Source: a virus
Strand: one strand, 5' to 3'
Length of the DNA: 28,436 nucleotides
IMG/VR virus record: IMGVR_UViG_3300030329_004692
Location: 1 to 28,436 of that record
Under the pieces are notes generated by a model that was given only the letters and a program-made list of their open reading frames with translations, had not been told where the DNA came from and did no database searches. The position numbers and the translations under genes were made by a program. This document shows, one piece after another, positions 7,426 to 15,968 of the stretch (positions are counted from its first letter, which is position 1; each line of letters begins with the position of its first letter).

Positions 7426-7893
7426 TTAACTTGCCGTGTACCACGTCGGGACAATCAGCGTTGAGCTATCCTCAAACCAAACGGGCCGGCACTCGTTATC
7501 GCTGGTGACCGCGTCTTCAAGGGACTGGTTGATTGTCTGGGTGAAGATCTGGCAGTGGGCCCGGACCCCTTCCGCGCCCGTTTCCGTGGCGGCGGCGTCC
7601 AAAAACAGAAACTCTGTCACGGTGCCCGCGAAGTACGCGGCCCGCAGCGCGTCCCAGACGGTGTCGGCGCCTTGCTTCATCAGATACCCGAACGAGAACG
7701 ACAGTTCCCGCAACCCTTGCCGCGACAGTTTCCAGCCGCTGGCGCGGGCGTTGGTTTCTACCTCGTTCGCGCTCAGGTTGATAGTTACGTCGCGGGCGTT
7801 GGCGATATTCACCCACGTTGGCGACGAATAAGTGCCGCTGTTGTAGTACGCGAAACCTTCAGCGCCAGCGATGGGGGTTTCTGTAAGGGCCAT
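7426..7893 (-). CDS. Major tail (tube) protein
   Basis: The 155-residue protein begins MALTETPIAGAEG, with AGAGGA-type binding sequence about 9 bases before the ATG. It has the features of siphovirus tail tube proteins: WVNIANARDVTINLSANEVETNARAS (the start of the tube domain with a charged loop), ELSFSFGYLMKQGADTVWDALRAAYFAGTVTEFLFLD, and a C-terminal beta half ending LIVPTWYTAS. These proteins form hexameric rings around the tape measure. Own ribosome binding site and position after the tail terminator agree. A single tail-structural gene with no sheath supports a non-contractile tail. Confidence 0.82.
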   Translation of the reverse strand: MALTETPIAGAEGFAYYNSGTYSSPTWVNIANARDVTINLSANEVETNARASGWKLSRQGLRELSFSFGYLMKQGADTVWDALRAAYFAGTVTEFLFLDAAATETGAEGVRAHCQIFTQTINQSLEDAVTSDNECRPVWFEDSSTLIVPTWYTAS

Positions 7894-7911
7894 TTTGTCA
7901 AGTCCTCTTGT

Positions 7912-8355
7912 CTAAGTGAATAGCTGATAAGTCAACCTGATTAGCTTGCAAAACTGCGGCAGTGTGACGCCGCCCAGCCGGTCCGCGTCGGTCAGTTCGT
8001 GGCGCATATAAACCGCGTTGTCCGGTCGTTGCGGCGGACTGGACCCGGTCACGCCGACGAAGTCGGAAACTTCCTCCGCGAAATAGTCCAGCGCGTCGGC
8101 GTCGCTGGTCGTGGTCGCTTGTTTCTGCACGCTGATAACTACCGCCAGTTCTCCGCGGTTCGCGTCGCGCGCTACGCGTTCAAAATTCACCGGGCCCGGT
8201 ATCACGCGAATCTGTAGCGTTGACAGGTCCGCCAGATCGACGACCGGTTGCCAGTCGCGGCGGCAGTTGAACGTCGTAATACTGAAACCAGACGCGGCCG
8301 CGTTGATCGCGCTGACAAGTGCGTCGGCAACTTTTACGGCTCGCGAGTCGGTCAA
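7912..8355 (-). CDS. Tail terminator / head-tail joining protein
   Basis: The 147-residue protein starts MTDSRAVKVADALVSAINAA, followed by a DLADLSTLQIRVIPGPVNFERVARDANRGELAVVISVQKQ core. This alternation of an N-terminal helix, a strand with a PG loop, and a long central strand is typical of the lambda gpU/tail terminator fold. The C-terminal third (RHELTDADRLGGVTLPQFCKLIRLTYQLFT) ends in a strand. It would cap the tail tube on the head side. Position just upstream of the tail tube gene supports this. It overlaps the small membrane protein gene by four bases (ATGA). Confidence 0.65.
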   Translation of the reverse strand: MTDSRAVKVADALVSAINAAASGFSITTFNCRRDWQPVVDLADLSTLQIRVIPGPVNFERVARDANRGELAVVISVQKQATTTSDADALDYFAEEVSDFVGVTGSSPPQRPDNAVYMRHELTDADRLGGVTLPQFCKLIRLTYQLFT

Positions 8356-8582
8356 GGGTCGCCCCCCATCCGGTCCAGTTTCTGTTCGATCCGGTCTAGC
8401 TGTTTATGGATACTGTCCGTGGTGCGTTCGTATTCCGCCGCCCGCACCGCGCCCGCGTGCGTCCCGGCCGCGTGACTTTGCCAGTTAACAACGCCAATAC
8501 CTATTAGCCCCGTCGCAACCGACAGCCCGGTGACTAGGTACTCTTTCCAAGTAACATATTTGTTACCATTGCTTAGGGTCAT
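8352..8582 (-). CDS. Small single-span membrane protein (holin-like?)
   Basis: This 76-residue protein has one clear hydrophobic segment, about residues 14-33 (YLVTGLSVATGLIGIGVV), preceded by WK. A C-terminal heptad pattern follows (IHKQLDRIEQKLDRM) that could form a coiled coil. The start ATG at 8582 overlaps the previous stop as ATGA. Size and layout recall small phage holins or XhlA-like proteins, though XhlA has the order coiled coil then membrane segment. Being embedded in head-tail genes is odd for a lysis protein, so a virion or superinfection role is possible. I assign only a membrane topology. Confidence 0.6.
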   Translation of the reverse strand: MTLSNGNKYVTWKEYLVTGLSVATGLIGIGVVNWQSHAAGTHAGAVRAAEYERTTDSIHKQLDRIEQKLDRMGGDP

Positions 8583-8965
8583 GCCGTTGCCGTCAACTTG
8601 CTATGTACCCGGTAACGCGTACGCGTCCCGCGGTCCAGATATTGGAAAACCGGCAACCCGGACGGGCTGCAAACGGTGTAGGTGTATGTCGTGCCGTTGA
8701 TCGTTTGCGTTATCGTGTCGCCCTTGGCGGGTGTCACCGACGCCGCGGCGATCACTAGCCCGGCAACCGGCACAATCCAGTCGGTTGATTCCCATCGCTC
8801 GGCTAGTCCGTTTTCTGTTTCCAGGTCCCAGTCGGTATTCCCGCGGATCACCGACCCGGCCAGCGTCACGCTCCCCGCGCCGGTCGTATACGTGACCGAC
8901 ACGCCGGCCAAGCGGCCGGCGGCGGTCAGCGCAGCGGTGACAGCGTTCTGGTAGGCGGTTGCCAT
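8579..8965 (-). CDS. Head-tail connector/head completion-like protein
   Basis: The 128-residue protein begins MATAYQNAVTAALTAAGRLAGVSVTYTTGAGSVTL and continues with beta-rich sequence (VIRGNTDWDLE, DWIVPVAGLVIAAASVTPAKGDTITQTINGTTYTYTV). A gap-type D-x-G close follows (FQYLDRGTRTRYRVHSK). The GDxI motif followed by a strand is typical of small head completion/stopper proteins that join portal and tail. It is the first gene after the capsid gene, the position of lambda FII or equivalent. No strong ribosome binding site is visible. Function is inferred from pattern and position. Confidence 0.6.
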   Translation of the reverse strand: MATAYQNAVTAALTAAGRLAGVSVTYTTGAGSVTLAGSVIRGNTDWDLETENGLAERWESTDWIVPVAGLVIAAASVTPAKGDTITQTINGTTYTYTVCSPSGLPVFQYLDRGTRTRYRVHSKLTATA

Positions 8966-8981
8966 GCGTCAAGCCCCGGCT

Positions 8982-9917
8982 CTAGGTAACTTGCGTTTCG
9001 GCAGCGCCCAGTCCGTTTGAAACGATAATCGGGATCCCAAACGCGCCGGTCTGGGTTGGCCATTCGGCGGGCGTTCCGGTTGACGTTGTCGCGGTCCGCG
9101 ACTGTTGCAACTGGCGGGCCGATCGCGGCGACATTACCCACGCGTTAGGCCACGCGTTGCCGGGGAATTGTTCCAGCAGGCTAGACAGCAGGTTGTCGGT
9201 TAGTTTGTTGGATCCGTCGTCAATATTGGCGATACGGCCCACGGAGTATTTGCCGTAAGCAACCATCCCGGCCCACGCGTCGATCGGCGTGATGTAGGAG
9301 TTAAACGCTTTCGACGAACTGTCCAGGGTCTGTTCTTCACGGGTCGCCCCGATCCTGATTTCCCCCTCGTTACCGACCAGCAAGTTGACGCCGTCACGGT
9401 CCATGCGGACGCCGTACACGCTGGAAAGTGCAGTACTTCCGCCGGCGTCGACACACATGTCGTCCGCCAGCGCATCCATATATTCTGAGTTAGGGAACCC
9501 CGCGAACCCGTCCGCGTCGGACGCGGTGCCGCTCAAAATCTGGGTTTCGATCGTGAAGAACGCGTCACGAAGTGCGCTGGCTGCCCGCTGGGCGATCAAC
9601 GCTTCCGGGCCGTAGATATACGCATCTGCGACCTGCTTGTCGTACTTCACTGACGCGTCCAGGTATTTCAACGTGACGGTTTTCAAAACGTCCGTCTGGG
9701 CGGCGTAATCTTTACCGGCATTCGCGGCCCGGAAAACTGCGGCGCTGTTCGCGGACTCGGCGGCGTATTTGTGGGAGTCGCCCAGGCTGGCAACTGTCGC
9801 GGGGAGCGCGGCAACCAGTGGGGACCCTTGCAATAGCAAACTAATATCCACGTCGCTGTCGATGTCGCGGCTATTGATCGTGGCGAGGTTCGCGAGTGTA
9901 AGTAAACTGTCGGCCAT
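8982..9917 (-). CDS. Major capsid protein (HK97 fold)
   Basis: The 311-residue protein has AAAGGA about 9 bases upstream of its ATG. Sequence features match HK97-fold capsid proteins: an N-terminal arm with long E-loop-like stretch (YAAESANSAAVFRAANAGKDYAAQT), a central spine helix (PEALIAQRAASALRDAFFTIETQIL), and an A-domain close with WVMSPRSARQLQQSR followed by TGAFGIPIIVSNGL. That last pattern, GxPIxxS followed by a short strand, is characteristic near the C-terminus. It is preceded by protease/scaffold and followed by a connector gene, as expected. Length is normal for the family. Confidence 0.88.
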   Translation of the reverse strand: MADSLLTLANLATINSRDIDSDVDISLLLQGSPLVAALPATVASLGDSHKYAAESANSAAVFRAANAGKDYAAQTDVLKTVTLKYLDASVKYDKQVADAYIYGPEALIAQRAASALRDAFFTIETQILSGTASDADGFAGFPNSEYMDALADDMCVDAGGSTALSSVYGVRMDRDGVNLLVGNEGEIRIGATREEQTLDSSSKAFNSYITPIDAWAGMVAYGKYSVGRIANIDDGSNKLTDNLLSSLLEQFPGNAWPNAWVMSPRSARQLQQSRTATTSTGTPAEWPTQTGAFGIPIIVSNGLGAAETQVT

Positions 9918-9962
9918 GGTTCAGAATCCTTTGCTGGGTGGTTCCGTTTAAGTCTGGTGGTT

Positions 9963-10460
9963 TCAGTTGTTGAGCGATTGCCGCCGCTGGCGCTGGCGGG
10001 TTGGGATATCGATAAATTGCTGTAACGGGTGAACGTTGGCGGCGGGTTGCTTTGCCGGTCCGTCGAACGAGACCGGGTGTTCTTCGCCCCGATCAAAAGC
10101 GGCCACTTTCGCGCCCGCTTCCTTCGCTTGTTCCGCAGCCGAAGCGGCGAACGTTTCCAGCTGCCGCGTATATTCCAGCGTCGCGCCGGTCAGGTCGGCA
10201 CCGTTGCCAGCCGTCGCAACGATGAACGCGTTAACGTCGAACCCTTCCGGGGCGTTGCTGCAAAGTTTTTGCAGGTCACTAACGGACGCGGCGGCCGGTT
10301 CGCTAAACTGGGCGACCGGTTCCGGTTGCGGTTCCGGTTGCGGTTCTGGCTGCGGTTGCGGTTCCGCGGCGGCCGCTACTTCGTCGGCCTTCACGTCGAA
10401 AGCGGCGGACAATTCCGCGGCCGGTTGGGCTTCCTGGTTGGTCGTTTTTTCGTCGGTCAT
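9963..10460 (-). CDS. Nested scaffold protein (in-frame internal start)
   Basis: Inside the protease gene an ATG at 10460 begins MTDEKTTNQEAQPAAELS and is preceded by AGAAAGG at about 8 bases, one of the best ribosome binding sites in this region. Translation from it would give a 165-residue, acidic, helical protein sharing the C-terminus of the protease, as Nu3 does within lambda C. Such scaffolds fill the prohead and are removed by the protease. The Pro/Glu repeat lies in the first third. Existence of the separate product is inferred from the binding site and from the lambda parallel. Confidence 0.6.
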   Translation of the reverse strand: MTDEKTTNQEAQPAAELSAAFDVKADEVAAAAEPQPQPEPQPEPQPEPVAQFSEPAAASVSDLQKLCSNAPEGFDVNAFIVATAGNGADLTGATLEYTRQLETFAASAAEQAKEAGAKVAAFDRGEEHPVSFDGPAKQPAANVHPLQQFIDIPTRQRQRRQSLNN

Positions 10461-11063
10461 GCTGTGTGCCTTTCTGATGACTTGCACGGGCGTGGTGGTT
10501 GGTGTCGATTCTGAAAATTGCGACGCGGTCCCCGGGTCCGCGCCGAATGGGACGATTGCGACGGACCGAAGCGGCCAAGACCGGACGACAAAACCGGGGC
10601 CGGCAAATTGCTTGCCGTTCACTTCGGCGACCTCGTCTTCCGCTAGTTCCTCTAAGACGGTGCCGGGTCCGTTCCAATCGATGGACGCTTCCCACGGGAT
10701 CCCGGCGGCCGCTTTGGCCATGATCACGGCGGCCCGGTCGCCCGGTTGCGTGCTGATAAGTTCCGCGTCGACTTCCAGCCCGCGTTCGGTGGTTTCGTGG
10801 TTGTCGGAATAGCCGATCGGTTCGCCGTCGTGTAAATAGTCGATGGGGGTCCGTGCCTTGCGCGGGATCATGCCGGACAGGTCGTGGACAATTTCGCCCC
10901 AGTAGGGGTGGGTGATGGGGTCCGCCGTACGGGCCAGGATCCGGACCGGCACCGACGACACTTCGCCCGATTCCTGTTGCACTTTCCCGGCCAGCGCCAG
11001 TTCCGCAGACATGCGGAGCGCGCTGGTGGGTACGTCCCGAAATTGCTTGTCGCTGTCGTTCAT
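9963..11063 (-). CDS. Prohead protease with C-terminal scaffold domain
   Basis: The 366-residue protein combines a serine protease of the S49/S78 (U35) prohead type and a scaffold tail, like lambda C. Residues 20-135 form the protease: VPVRILARTADPI, DYLHD with His78, and PWEASIDW with Ser127. From about residue 200 the sequence is acidic and contains a Glu/Pro/Gln repeat (EPQPQPEPQPEPQPEP) followed by helical sequence (LETFAASAAEQAKEAGAKVAAF). The protease trims scaffold and perhaps the capsid arm during prohead maturation. Start ATG at 11063 overlaps the portal stop as ATGA. The scaffold part has its own start signals. Confidence 0.88.
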   Translation of the reverse strand: MNDSDKQFRDVPTSALRMSAELALAGKVQQESGEVSSVPVRILARTADPITHPYWGEIVHDLSGMIPRKARTPIDYLHDGEPIGYSDNHETTERGLEVDAELISTQPGDRAAVIMAKAAAGIPWEASIDWNGPGTVLEELAEDEVAEVNGKQFAGPGFVVRSWPLRSVAIVPFGADPGTASQFSESTPTTTPVQVIRKAHSMTDEKTTNQEAQPAAELSAAFDVKADEVAAAAEPQPQPEPQPEPQPEPVAQFSEPAAASVSDLQKLCSNAPEGFDVNAFIVATAGNGADLTGATLEYTRQLETFAASAAEQAKEAGAKVAAFDRGEEHPVSFDGPAKQPAANVHPLQQFIDIPTRQRQRRQSLNN

Positions 11064-12541
11064 GCGTCACTTTCTTCGTCGATAGGTTCCGGCGCGACGG
11101 GCGCGGCGTCGCTTTCAAAGTTCAACGCCAGCGGCTGGCCGATTTCTTCCAAGCCGCGCTGGCGTGCGTACTTGATCGCCATTAGCGTGGAATCAACGTT
11201 TTGTTCGAACGTCCCCTGGCCGCGCTCACGGCAGACGCGGTAGGGGTTGCTGAACCCGGCGCCGATTGCTTGGATGTCCCCCGCGATTTCCTGGTCCGGT
11301 CGCCACCACGGTTGGCCACGGTGGACCCATTCCCAGGACACGTCTTGCACGGTCCAGCCGCGCGGCAGTTCCAGTTCGCCGTCGATCGCGGCCAGCGTTA
11401 GGCGCCACGCCGTCCACTTGTTGCGCAGTTCCTTTTGATCGTTCCGGGCGTCTATACAAGAGCGCTCATAATGCAATTGGGCGGACCGTGACCCGTGCCA
11501 AGTTGCCGTCGTCGGGTCGTAGGCGGTTATGTCCAGGTTCAGCGCCTTAAGCGCCGCCGTGATCGTGTGATCCATGTACGCGCGGAATTCGTTGCTCGGC
11601 GATTTACTTTCCAGGAATTCCGCCCGGTCGCCCGGGTCCAGGTCCAGCGAAATGGGACCGGTTCCCATATCGACGTCGTAGCCGGCTTTGTCTTCCGGGT
11701 CCCCGCCAGCGCCGCCGCCGGTCACGTCCCCGACTGCTTCGTCCCCGCCGCGGGAAAAAACCATCGCGAACATAGCCTGCGCTTTCGCTTTTAGCGCCGC
11801 GTAGGTTTGCGCTTCATGGCAGTCCTGTAGGCTGTTCATCGCGGACGCCAGCGGCGACACGCCGCGAACTTGATCGAACCGCCACGTGGAATCGAAGAAC
11901 CCGTAGAGCCACAACCGGCCGGCGCGGATATCACGCGGCGCGGTAAAGTTCGGCCCGCCGTCCTTGCGTTGCCAGATGTTGTAGGCGAGCGGCCGCCCGG
12001 CTTCGGTGACCTTGACGCCGTTGACCCACTTCCCGCGGGCGTTGGGCTGCCGCGGGTTCGTGACGAAGTTACGCACGCTGGCCGGGTTGCGGATCCGGTC
12101 GGACTCGATCGCCTGGACCCGTCCGTCGCCCAGTTTCAGCAGCCCCACGTCGCCGTCGATCACCCGGCGGGCTTCCGCCATTCGCCAGAAATGGTCCGCC
12201 CGGTGCCGTCCGGCCGCGTCAAAATTCGTCGCCCGGCCGTAGTAGTCGACCACGTCGGCCAGATAGGCGTTCAGCCCTTTATCGGCCGTGGTGAACTGGA
12301 TATCAAACGTGGAACAGTACGCCAGGTGCTGGCTTATCATCCACTTAGCAACCGACATATTCCGGATCAGATCGCGCGTTGTCGCGTTCAGCGTCTGCCG
12401 CCCTTGCGGGTCTAACAGTTTGCCTTCGGCCTTCGTCTGGTTGGACGGCGGCCGGCGGCGCCCCTTCGACGTAATGGCGTCGTATCCGAATTGTTTTGAC
12501 TTGTCCGGGCCCCAGCCGGGGTCGAATGTCGTTTGCGACAT
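11060..12541 (-). CDS. Portal protein (lambda B type)
   Basis: The 493-residue protein forms the dodecameric DNA entry ring. It opens MSQTTFDPGWGPDKSKQFGYDAI and shows typical family blocks: TRDLIRNMSVAKWMISQHLAYCSTFD, RRVIDGDVGLLKLGDGRVQAIESDRIRNP, LWLYGFFDSTWRFDQVRGVSPLASAMNSLQDCHEAQTYAALKAKAQAMF in pieces, and a helical C-terminus. The VRGVSPLA motif and the DGDV turn are hallmarks of the lambda portal family. The start ATG overlaps the gpW stop as TAATG and the stop overlaps the protease start as ATGA. The order TerL, W, portal, protease is that of lambda. Confidence 0.92.
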   Translation of the reverse strand: MSQTTFDPGWGPDKSKQFGYDAITSKGRRRPPSNQTKAEGKLLDPQGRQTLNATTRDLIRNMSVAKWMISQHLAYCSTFDIQFTTADKGLNAYLADVVDYYGRATNFDAAGRHRADHFWRMAEARRVIDGDVGLLKLGDGRVQAIESDRIRNPASVRNFVTNPRQPNARGKWVNGVKVTEAGRPLAYNIWQRKDGGPNFTAPRDIRAGRLWLYGFFDSTWRFDQVRGVSPLASAMNSLQDCHEAQTYAALKAKAQAMFAMVFSRGGDEAVGDVTGGGAGGDPEDKAGYDVDMGTGPISLDLDPGDRAEFLESKSPSNEFRAYMDHTITAALKALNLDITAYDPTTATWHGSRSAQLHYERSCIDARNDQKELRNKWTAWRLTLAAIDGELELPRGWTVQDVSWEWVHRGQPWWRPDQEIAGDIQAIGAGFSNPYRVCRERGQGTFEQNVDSTLMAIKYARQRGLEEIGQPLALNFESDAAPVAPEPIDEESDA

Positions 12542-12741
12542 TAGAACCCCGCTAGATTGATGGTTGCCGCGGCGGGCCGCTTGCGTCGCTGGATAGAATC
12601 CGCCGCTTGTAGTCGGCGTAGTTCTTTTCGCACGCTGTCCAGATCGATTGACACGCTAACGCCGTCAACGTTAACGCTATTCGCGCCGGACTGGAGAAGC
12701 GTTTCAAGTTCCGTGATTTTCGCGCTGTTGTCCGTGTCCAT
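12541..12741 (-). CDS. gpW-like head-tail joining protein
   Basis: The 66-residue protein (lambda gpW has 68) starts MDTDNSAKITELETLLQSG. It has the gpW order: a first helix, a short hairpin NVDGVSVSI, a second helix LDSVRKELRRLQAADSI and a basic tail RRKRPAAATINLAGF. In lambda, gpW sits on the portal and allows tail attachment. It is directly before the portal gene, as in lambda, with TAATG overlap. No clear Shine-Dalgarno sequence is seen; ATG at 12741 is the only reasonable start. Confidence 0.75.
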   Translation of the reverse strand: MDTDNSAKITELETLLQSGANSVNVDGVSVSIDLDSVRKELRRLQAADSIQRRKRPAAATINLAGF

Positions 12742-12829
12742 GCGTTGGACTATGGCGAACCGTCCGCGCGGGAAACAGAACCGAAAAGCGCGTCGCGTTT
12801 TTTACTGGGCGCGCGGCAGGTCGTGGCGC

Positions 12830-13159
12830 CTACGTTTCCCAGTACTTGTCGAACCGCGCCTGCCCGCAGTCCTTGCAACTTGTCCGCCGCAGCACCACCC
12901 GAGAGAACGGCAACTCATACCGGCCGCCGCACCCGCAATCGCGCCCTTTCGGCCCGGTCAACGGGCAGCGTAGACAACGCACCGCGGAGACGTCCACGGC
13001 GTGGCTGTTGGCGTAGGGCGTCCGCTTCTCGCTGCCACACTTGCGGCACCGCGTGTGATCGGCCGCGACCACGTCCCGTTCTTTTGTCTTGGATCCCTTG
13101 GGGCGTCCGCGTCGCTTCGTCGGCTTGCGTTTCGGTTTGCGTTCTTCGTCAACCATCAT
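12830..13159 (-). CDS. Zinc-finger protein with AT-hook-like N-terminus
   Basis: The 109-residue protein starts at ATG 13159, which overlaps the TerL stop (CTATGATGG). The first 30 residues are very basic and include RRGRPKGSK, an AT-hook-like minor-groove motif. Four cysteine pairs follow (CRKCGS, CLRC, CGCGG, CKDCG), consistent with two zinc knuckles or one zinc ribbon pair. It would bind DNA. Placement next to the terminase suggests a packaging or small-terminase-like job, perhaps replacing TerS, which is not otherwise seen. That idea is inference only. An 88-base gap with a short hairpin (about 12784-12803) separates it from the gpW gene. Confidence 0.7.
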   Translation of the reverse strand: MMVDEERKPKRKPTKRRGRPKGSKTKERDVVAADHTRCRKCGSEKRTPYANSHAVDVSAVRCLRCPLTGPKGRDCGCGGRYELPFSRVVLRRTSCKDCGQARFDKYWET

Positions 13160-15240
13160 AGATATTTCACTTTCTGCCGCTGTCGGCGGCGGCCCGTCGG
13201 GGTTGGCGTGGTCTGGTCCAGGGAAAGCCCGCAAATACTCGCGGCAACCGCCGCGCCAACCTGACAATCTAGCCAGTGGTTGTCCGGTCGTCCGGGGTTG
13301 ATTCGCCAGTCGTCCGTTGTGCCGTACGGCCCGCTGACTTCGACCCGCGTCTCCGCGGTCAAGTGGTCCGCGAATAGTCGGTGGGTGCGGTTGCCCTCCG
13401 GCGTGAAAAGTGCCAGCGCGCCCTTGTCACCGGCTGCCGTTGCCAGCCGCCGGACTAGGTACGACTTCCAGAAATTGACGTCCACCAACACGTGACGGAC
13501 TTCCCCGCGTTCCGGTCGCGGGCTGCGCCAGTGCGCCGCTTCCGCGGCGGTCCGCCGCGCCAACCGCGTGGGCAGGTCGCCCGGTTTGAACGTCCACGCC
13601 CGCATGGGTTTCCTACCGGGTCCGATATACCGGCCATGACTGGGCCAGAATTCCGGCCGCCCTGCGCAAAAATCATAGACCGTGTCACGCGACAACCCCC
13701 AAGCGGCATCGACCAGCCCGCGGTTGATCTGGTAGGCGCTCGACAATTCCCCGACCAGATCGACCAGCCCGGCCCGCAGCCGTCCTTCCAATTGCCGGCC
13801 CGGGTATTTCTTGGTTAACGTGTTTCGCAAGTTGGACAGGCTGAAATAATCGGCCCGCTGCCGCGGCCACGTCCCATAATCGACCGTGTGGCCGGTCATA
13901 TTTTCGCCCCACGCGGTGACCACGTAGAAAAGAACCTCTTTCTGAACGTCGATATAACAGGTGGTCGCCAGCGTCCCCGGCGGCACCGTGCCGCGTGCGT
14001 AGCTACCGACCTTGGCGGCGATCGCGGCCGGCCGCAGTTCGTCCGCGGCGTTGTCCCGGTCCGCCCCGCCCGGGTCGTTCTGCGCTTCGGCAAAGAACGC
14101 GGGCCGGTCCCGATAATACTTATTCATCGCGCTTTGCAGGGCGCTCAAGTCCCCTTCGTCGATCTGTTCCGGCCAAGCAACCTCTGCGCCCCGGTCCATG
14201 GCCTTACGGTGTTTCCTGTAGAACGCCTTAGCCTTCTTACCCGTGCCGCCCGCGATTAGGTCTTCGTGCCGTAGCTGGGCGTATTCGTCCCATTTGTCCG
14301 TGTCGGCAGGCATGGCATAGACCAGCGGCGCGCGGATGCCGCGCCATTCGGGGTTCTTGGTTGGGTCTAGCATCCTGTCCGCCATGTCGTCCGGCTGCAC
14401 AACTGTGCACGGCATAACGGCGGCTATTTTTTTTCCCGGTCCTGGTAGATACAAAATCTCGCTTTGCAGGATCCGTTCCCGTTCGTCGCACTGTTGCGGG
14501 GACGATGCCGACCGGCGCGTCTGCGGGTCGTCGATCAGCGCGAAACTGGGCCGCGTGACTTCCCCGTCTTGCGTTGCTAGATTCATGCCACGCACCGCGC
14601 CCAACAACCCGGCGGACTCCAGGCAGCCGCCAGAACACGGGCTGCCCGGTATCGACGGGAAAACAATTCGTTCCGATTCCCAGCGGATGTCGGTCGGTTT
14701 CCCTTCGCAGCGTTGCCCGCGTGCCCGTTGCGTGATGTTCTCTAGCTTCCGGATCGGGAAAACCGCTTCGGGAAAATCGGCCGCCAGCTTGGCGTTGTGG
14801 CGTAGTTCCATTTTCGCGGACTCGATCCGTTTACGTGCGTGCTGCTGGGTGGCGGCGATCAACGCGACGTAATCATGCCAGCCCCAGAGCGCGACCAGTA
14901 GCGCGGCACACTCACAGATGGTCGTTTTCCCGGACCCACGCGGCAAGGCAAACGCCAGCAGCATTCCATCCTGTGCCGCGGTCTGGATCGACTCAATCAC
15001 CCGGACGTGATCCCGCGAAAACGGCAGCGGGAACCGCCGCGGAAAATAGATTTTTAGCGCCCGCTGCAAATCCTTTTCGCACTGGGCCCGGCGGCGTTTA
15101 TTCTTTACCGGCGGAATGGGGCCGATTTCGTTTCCGGCTTCGGTTAGCGCGGCGTCACGGGCCCGCCACGCCGCTTGGCGCTTAGCCCGCTTGGCCTTCT
15201 TTTCTTCCAGTGTGTCGGGGTTAGCCGGGGCGGGCGTCAT
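13156..15240 (-). CDS. Terminase large subunit (GpA type)
   Basis: The 694-residue protein is the packaging ATPase and nuclease. A basic N-terminal stretch is followed by the ATPase with Walker A LPRGSGKTT (about 99-107) and Walker B FALIDD (233-238). The C-terminal half holds the nuclease-type fold, with CYIDVQKEVLFYVV and DYGTW near 440-470 and further acidic residues towards the end. Overall it fits the lambda gpA/GpA family in length (lambda A has 641). ATGA overlaps exist at both ends, linking it to the methyltransferase and the zinc-finger gene. A separate small subunit is not recognised. Confidence 0.92.
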   Translation of the reverse strand: MTPAPANPDTLEEKKAKRAKRQAAWRARDAALTEAGNEIGPIPPVKNKRRRAQCEKDLQRALKIYFPRRFPLPFSRDHVRVIESIQTAAQDGMLLAFALPRGSGKTTICECAALLVALWGWHDYVALIAATQQHARKRIESAKMELRHNAKLAADFPEAVFPIRKLENITQRARGQRCEGKPTDIRWESERIVFPSIPGSPCSGGCLESAGLLGAVRGMNLATQDGEVTRPSFALIDDPQTRRSASSPQQCDERERILQSEILYLPGPGKKIAAVMPCTVVQPDDMADRMLDPTKNPEWRGIRAPLVYAMPADTDKWDEYAQLRHEDLIAGGTGKKAKAFYRKHRKAMDRGAEVAWPEQIDEGDLSALQSAMNKYYRDRPAFFAEAQNDPGGADRDNAADELRPAAIAAKVGSYARGTVPPGTLATTCYIDVQKEVLFYVVTAWGENMTGHTVDYGTWPRQRADYFSLSNLRNTLTKKYPGRQLEGRLRAGLVDLVGELSSAYQINRGLVDAAWGLSRDTVYDFCAGRPEFWPSHGRYIGPGRKPMRAWTFKPGDLPTRLARRTAAEAAHWRSPRPERGEVRHVLVDVNFWKSYLVRRLATAAGDKGALALFTPEGNRTHRLFADHLTAETRVEVSGPYGTTDDWRINPGRPDNHWLDCQVGAAVAASICGLSLDQTTPTPTGRRRQRQKVKYL

Positions 15241-15968
15241 GAAAATAGCACCCCTTGCCGCAACCGCTCCGCGGCCGTTTCGCAGTGTCGTTCGCTAACG
15301 TCGATTCCCACGGCCCCGATACCCAGATCGGCCGCCGCGCGTAACGTCGCGCCCGCACCGCAACAGGGGTCCAGTACACGGCCGCCGACCGGCGCCACAA
15401 CTTCCAGAATTTCCGACATTAGTTTTAGCGGTTTCATTGTCGGATGCAGGGAGTTGTCGTCCCGTTTGTGTTGTATTACGTTCCCCTTGCTGCGGTTGTA
15501 CACTTCCAGCGTGCCGCGGGAACTCACCAGCGCTAGTTCGTGCTGCGACCGAAAACCGTTCCCCAGCCCGGCTGAAATTTTATCCCAGACCAACATTCCA
15601 GAAACACGCAAGTTGCACGACTCGACAGCGCCGACAAGGTTGGGCCATTGTCGCCAGTCGATAAAGGATACAAACGCCCCGCCGATTTCTAACAGTGGGA
15701 CACACTCCAGACACAGTTCGCGCATAAACCAGACAAAACCGGTCGTTGTCATCTGGTCGTTCTCGATCGGGTTCTTGTTGAACCGCGACCCGGTCCCCTT
15801 CCAGCCGCCCGCCGTTTGTTTGCCGGCGTCGGTCCGCGCCCCGGACGCGTACGGCGGGTCAGTGACGACAGCGTGGAACGGTCCAGGGATGACGCCCGCC
15901 CGCAGTAGTTGCAAGCAGTCGCCGTGATAGATTTCTATTCCGCCGTGGCTGTAGTACGGCTTCGTCAT
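15237..15968 (-). CDS. DNA methyltransferase (N6-adenine or N4-cytosine, beta class)
   Basis: With the ATG at 15968 (overlapping the upstream TGA as ATGA) the protein has 243 residues. The catalytic motif TDPPY (Asp37-Tyr40) comes first. The target recognition part follows, then HPTMKP (175-180) and the AdoMet-binding motif VLDPCCGAGATL (198-209). This order defines beta-class amino-methyltransferases, which methylate adenine N6 or cytosine N4. No restriction partner is adjacent, so it is probably an orphan phage enzyme that protects phage DNA or marks it for packaging. Its coupling to the terminase gene favours a late role. The longer upstream in-frame extension overlaps the neighbouring gene and has no domain sequence. 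Confidence 0.88.
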   Translation of the reverse strand: MTKPYYSHGGIEIYHGDCLQLLRAGVIPGPFHAVVTDPPYASGARTDAGKQTAGGWKGTGSRFNKNPIENDQMTTTGFVWFMRELCLECVPLLEIGGAFVSFIDWRQWPNLVGAVESCNLRVSGMLVWDKISAGLGNGFRSQHELALVSSRGTLEVYNRSKGNVIQHKRDDNSLHPTMKPLKLMSEILEVVAPVGGRVLDPCCGAGATLRAAADLGIGAVGIDVSERHCETAAERLRQGVLFS

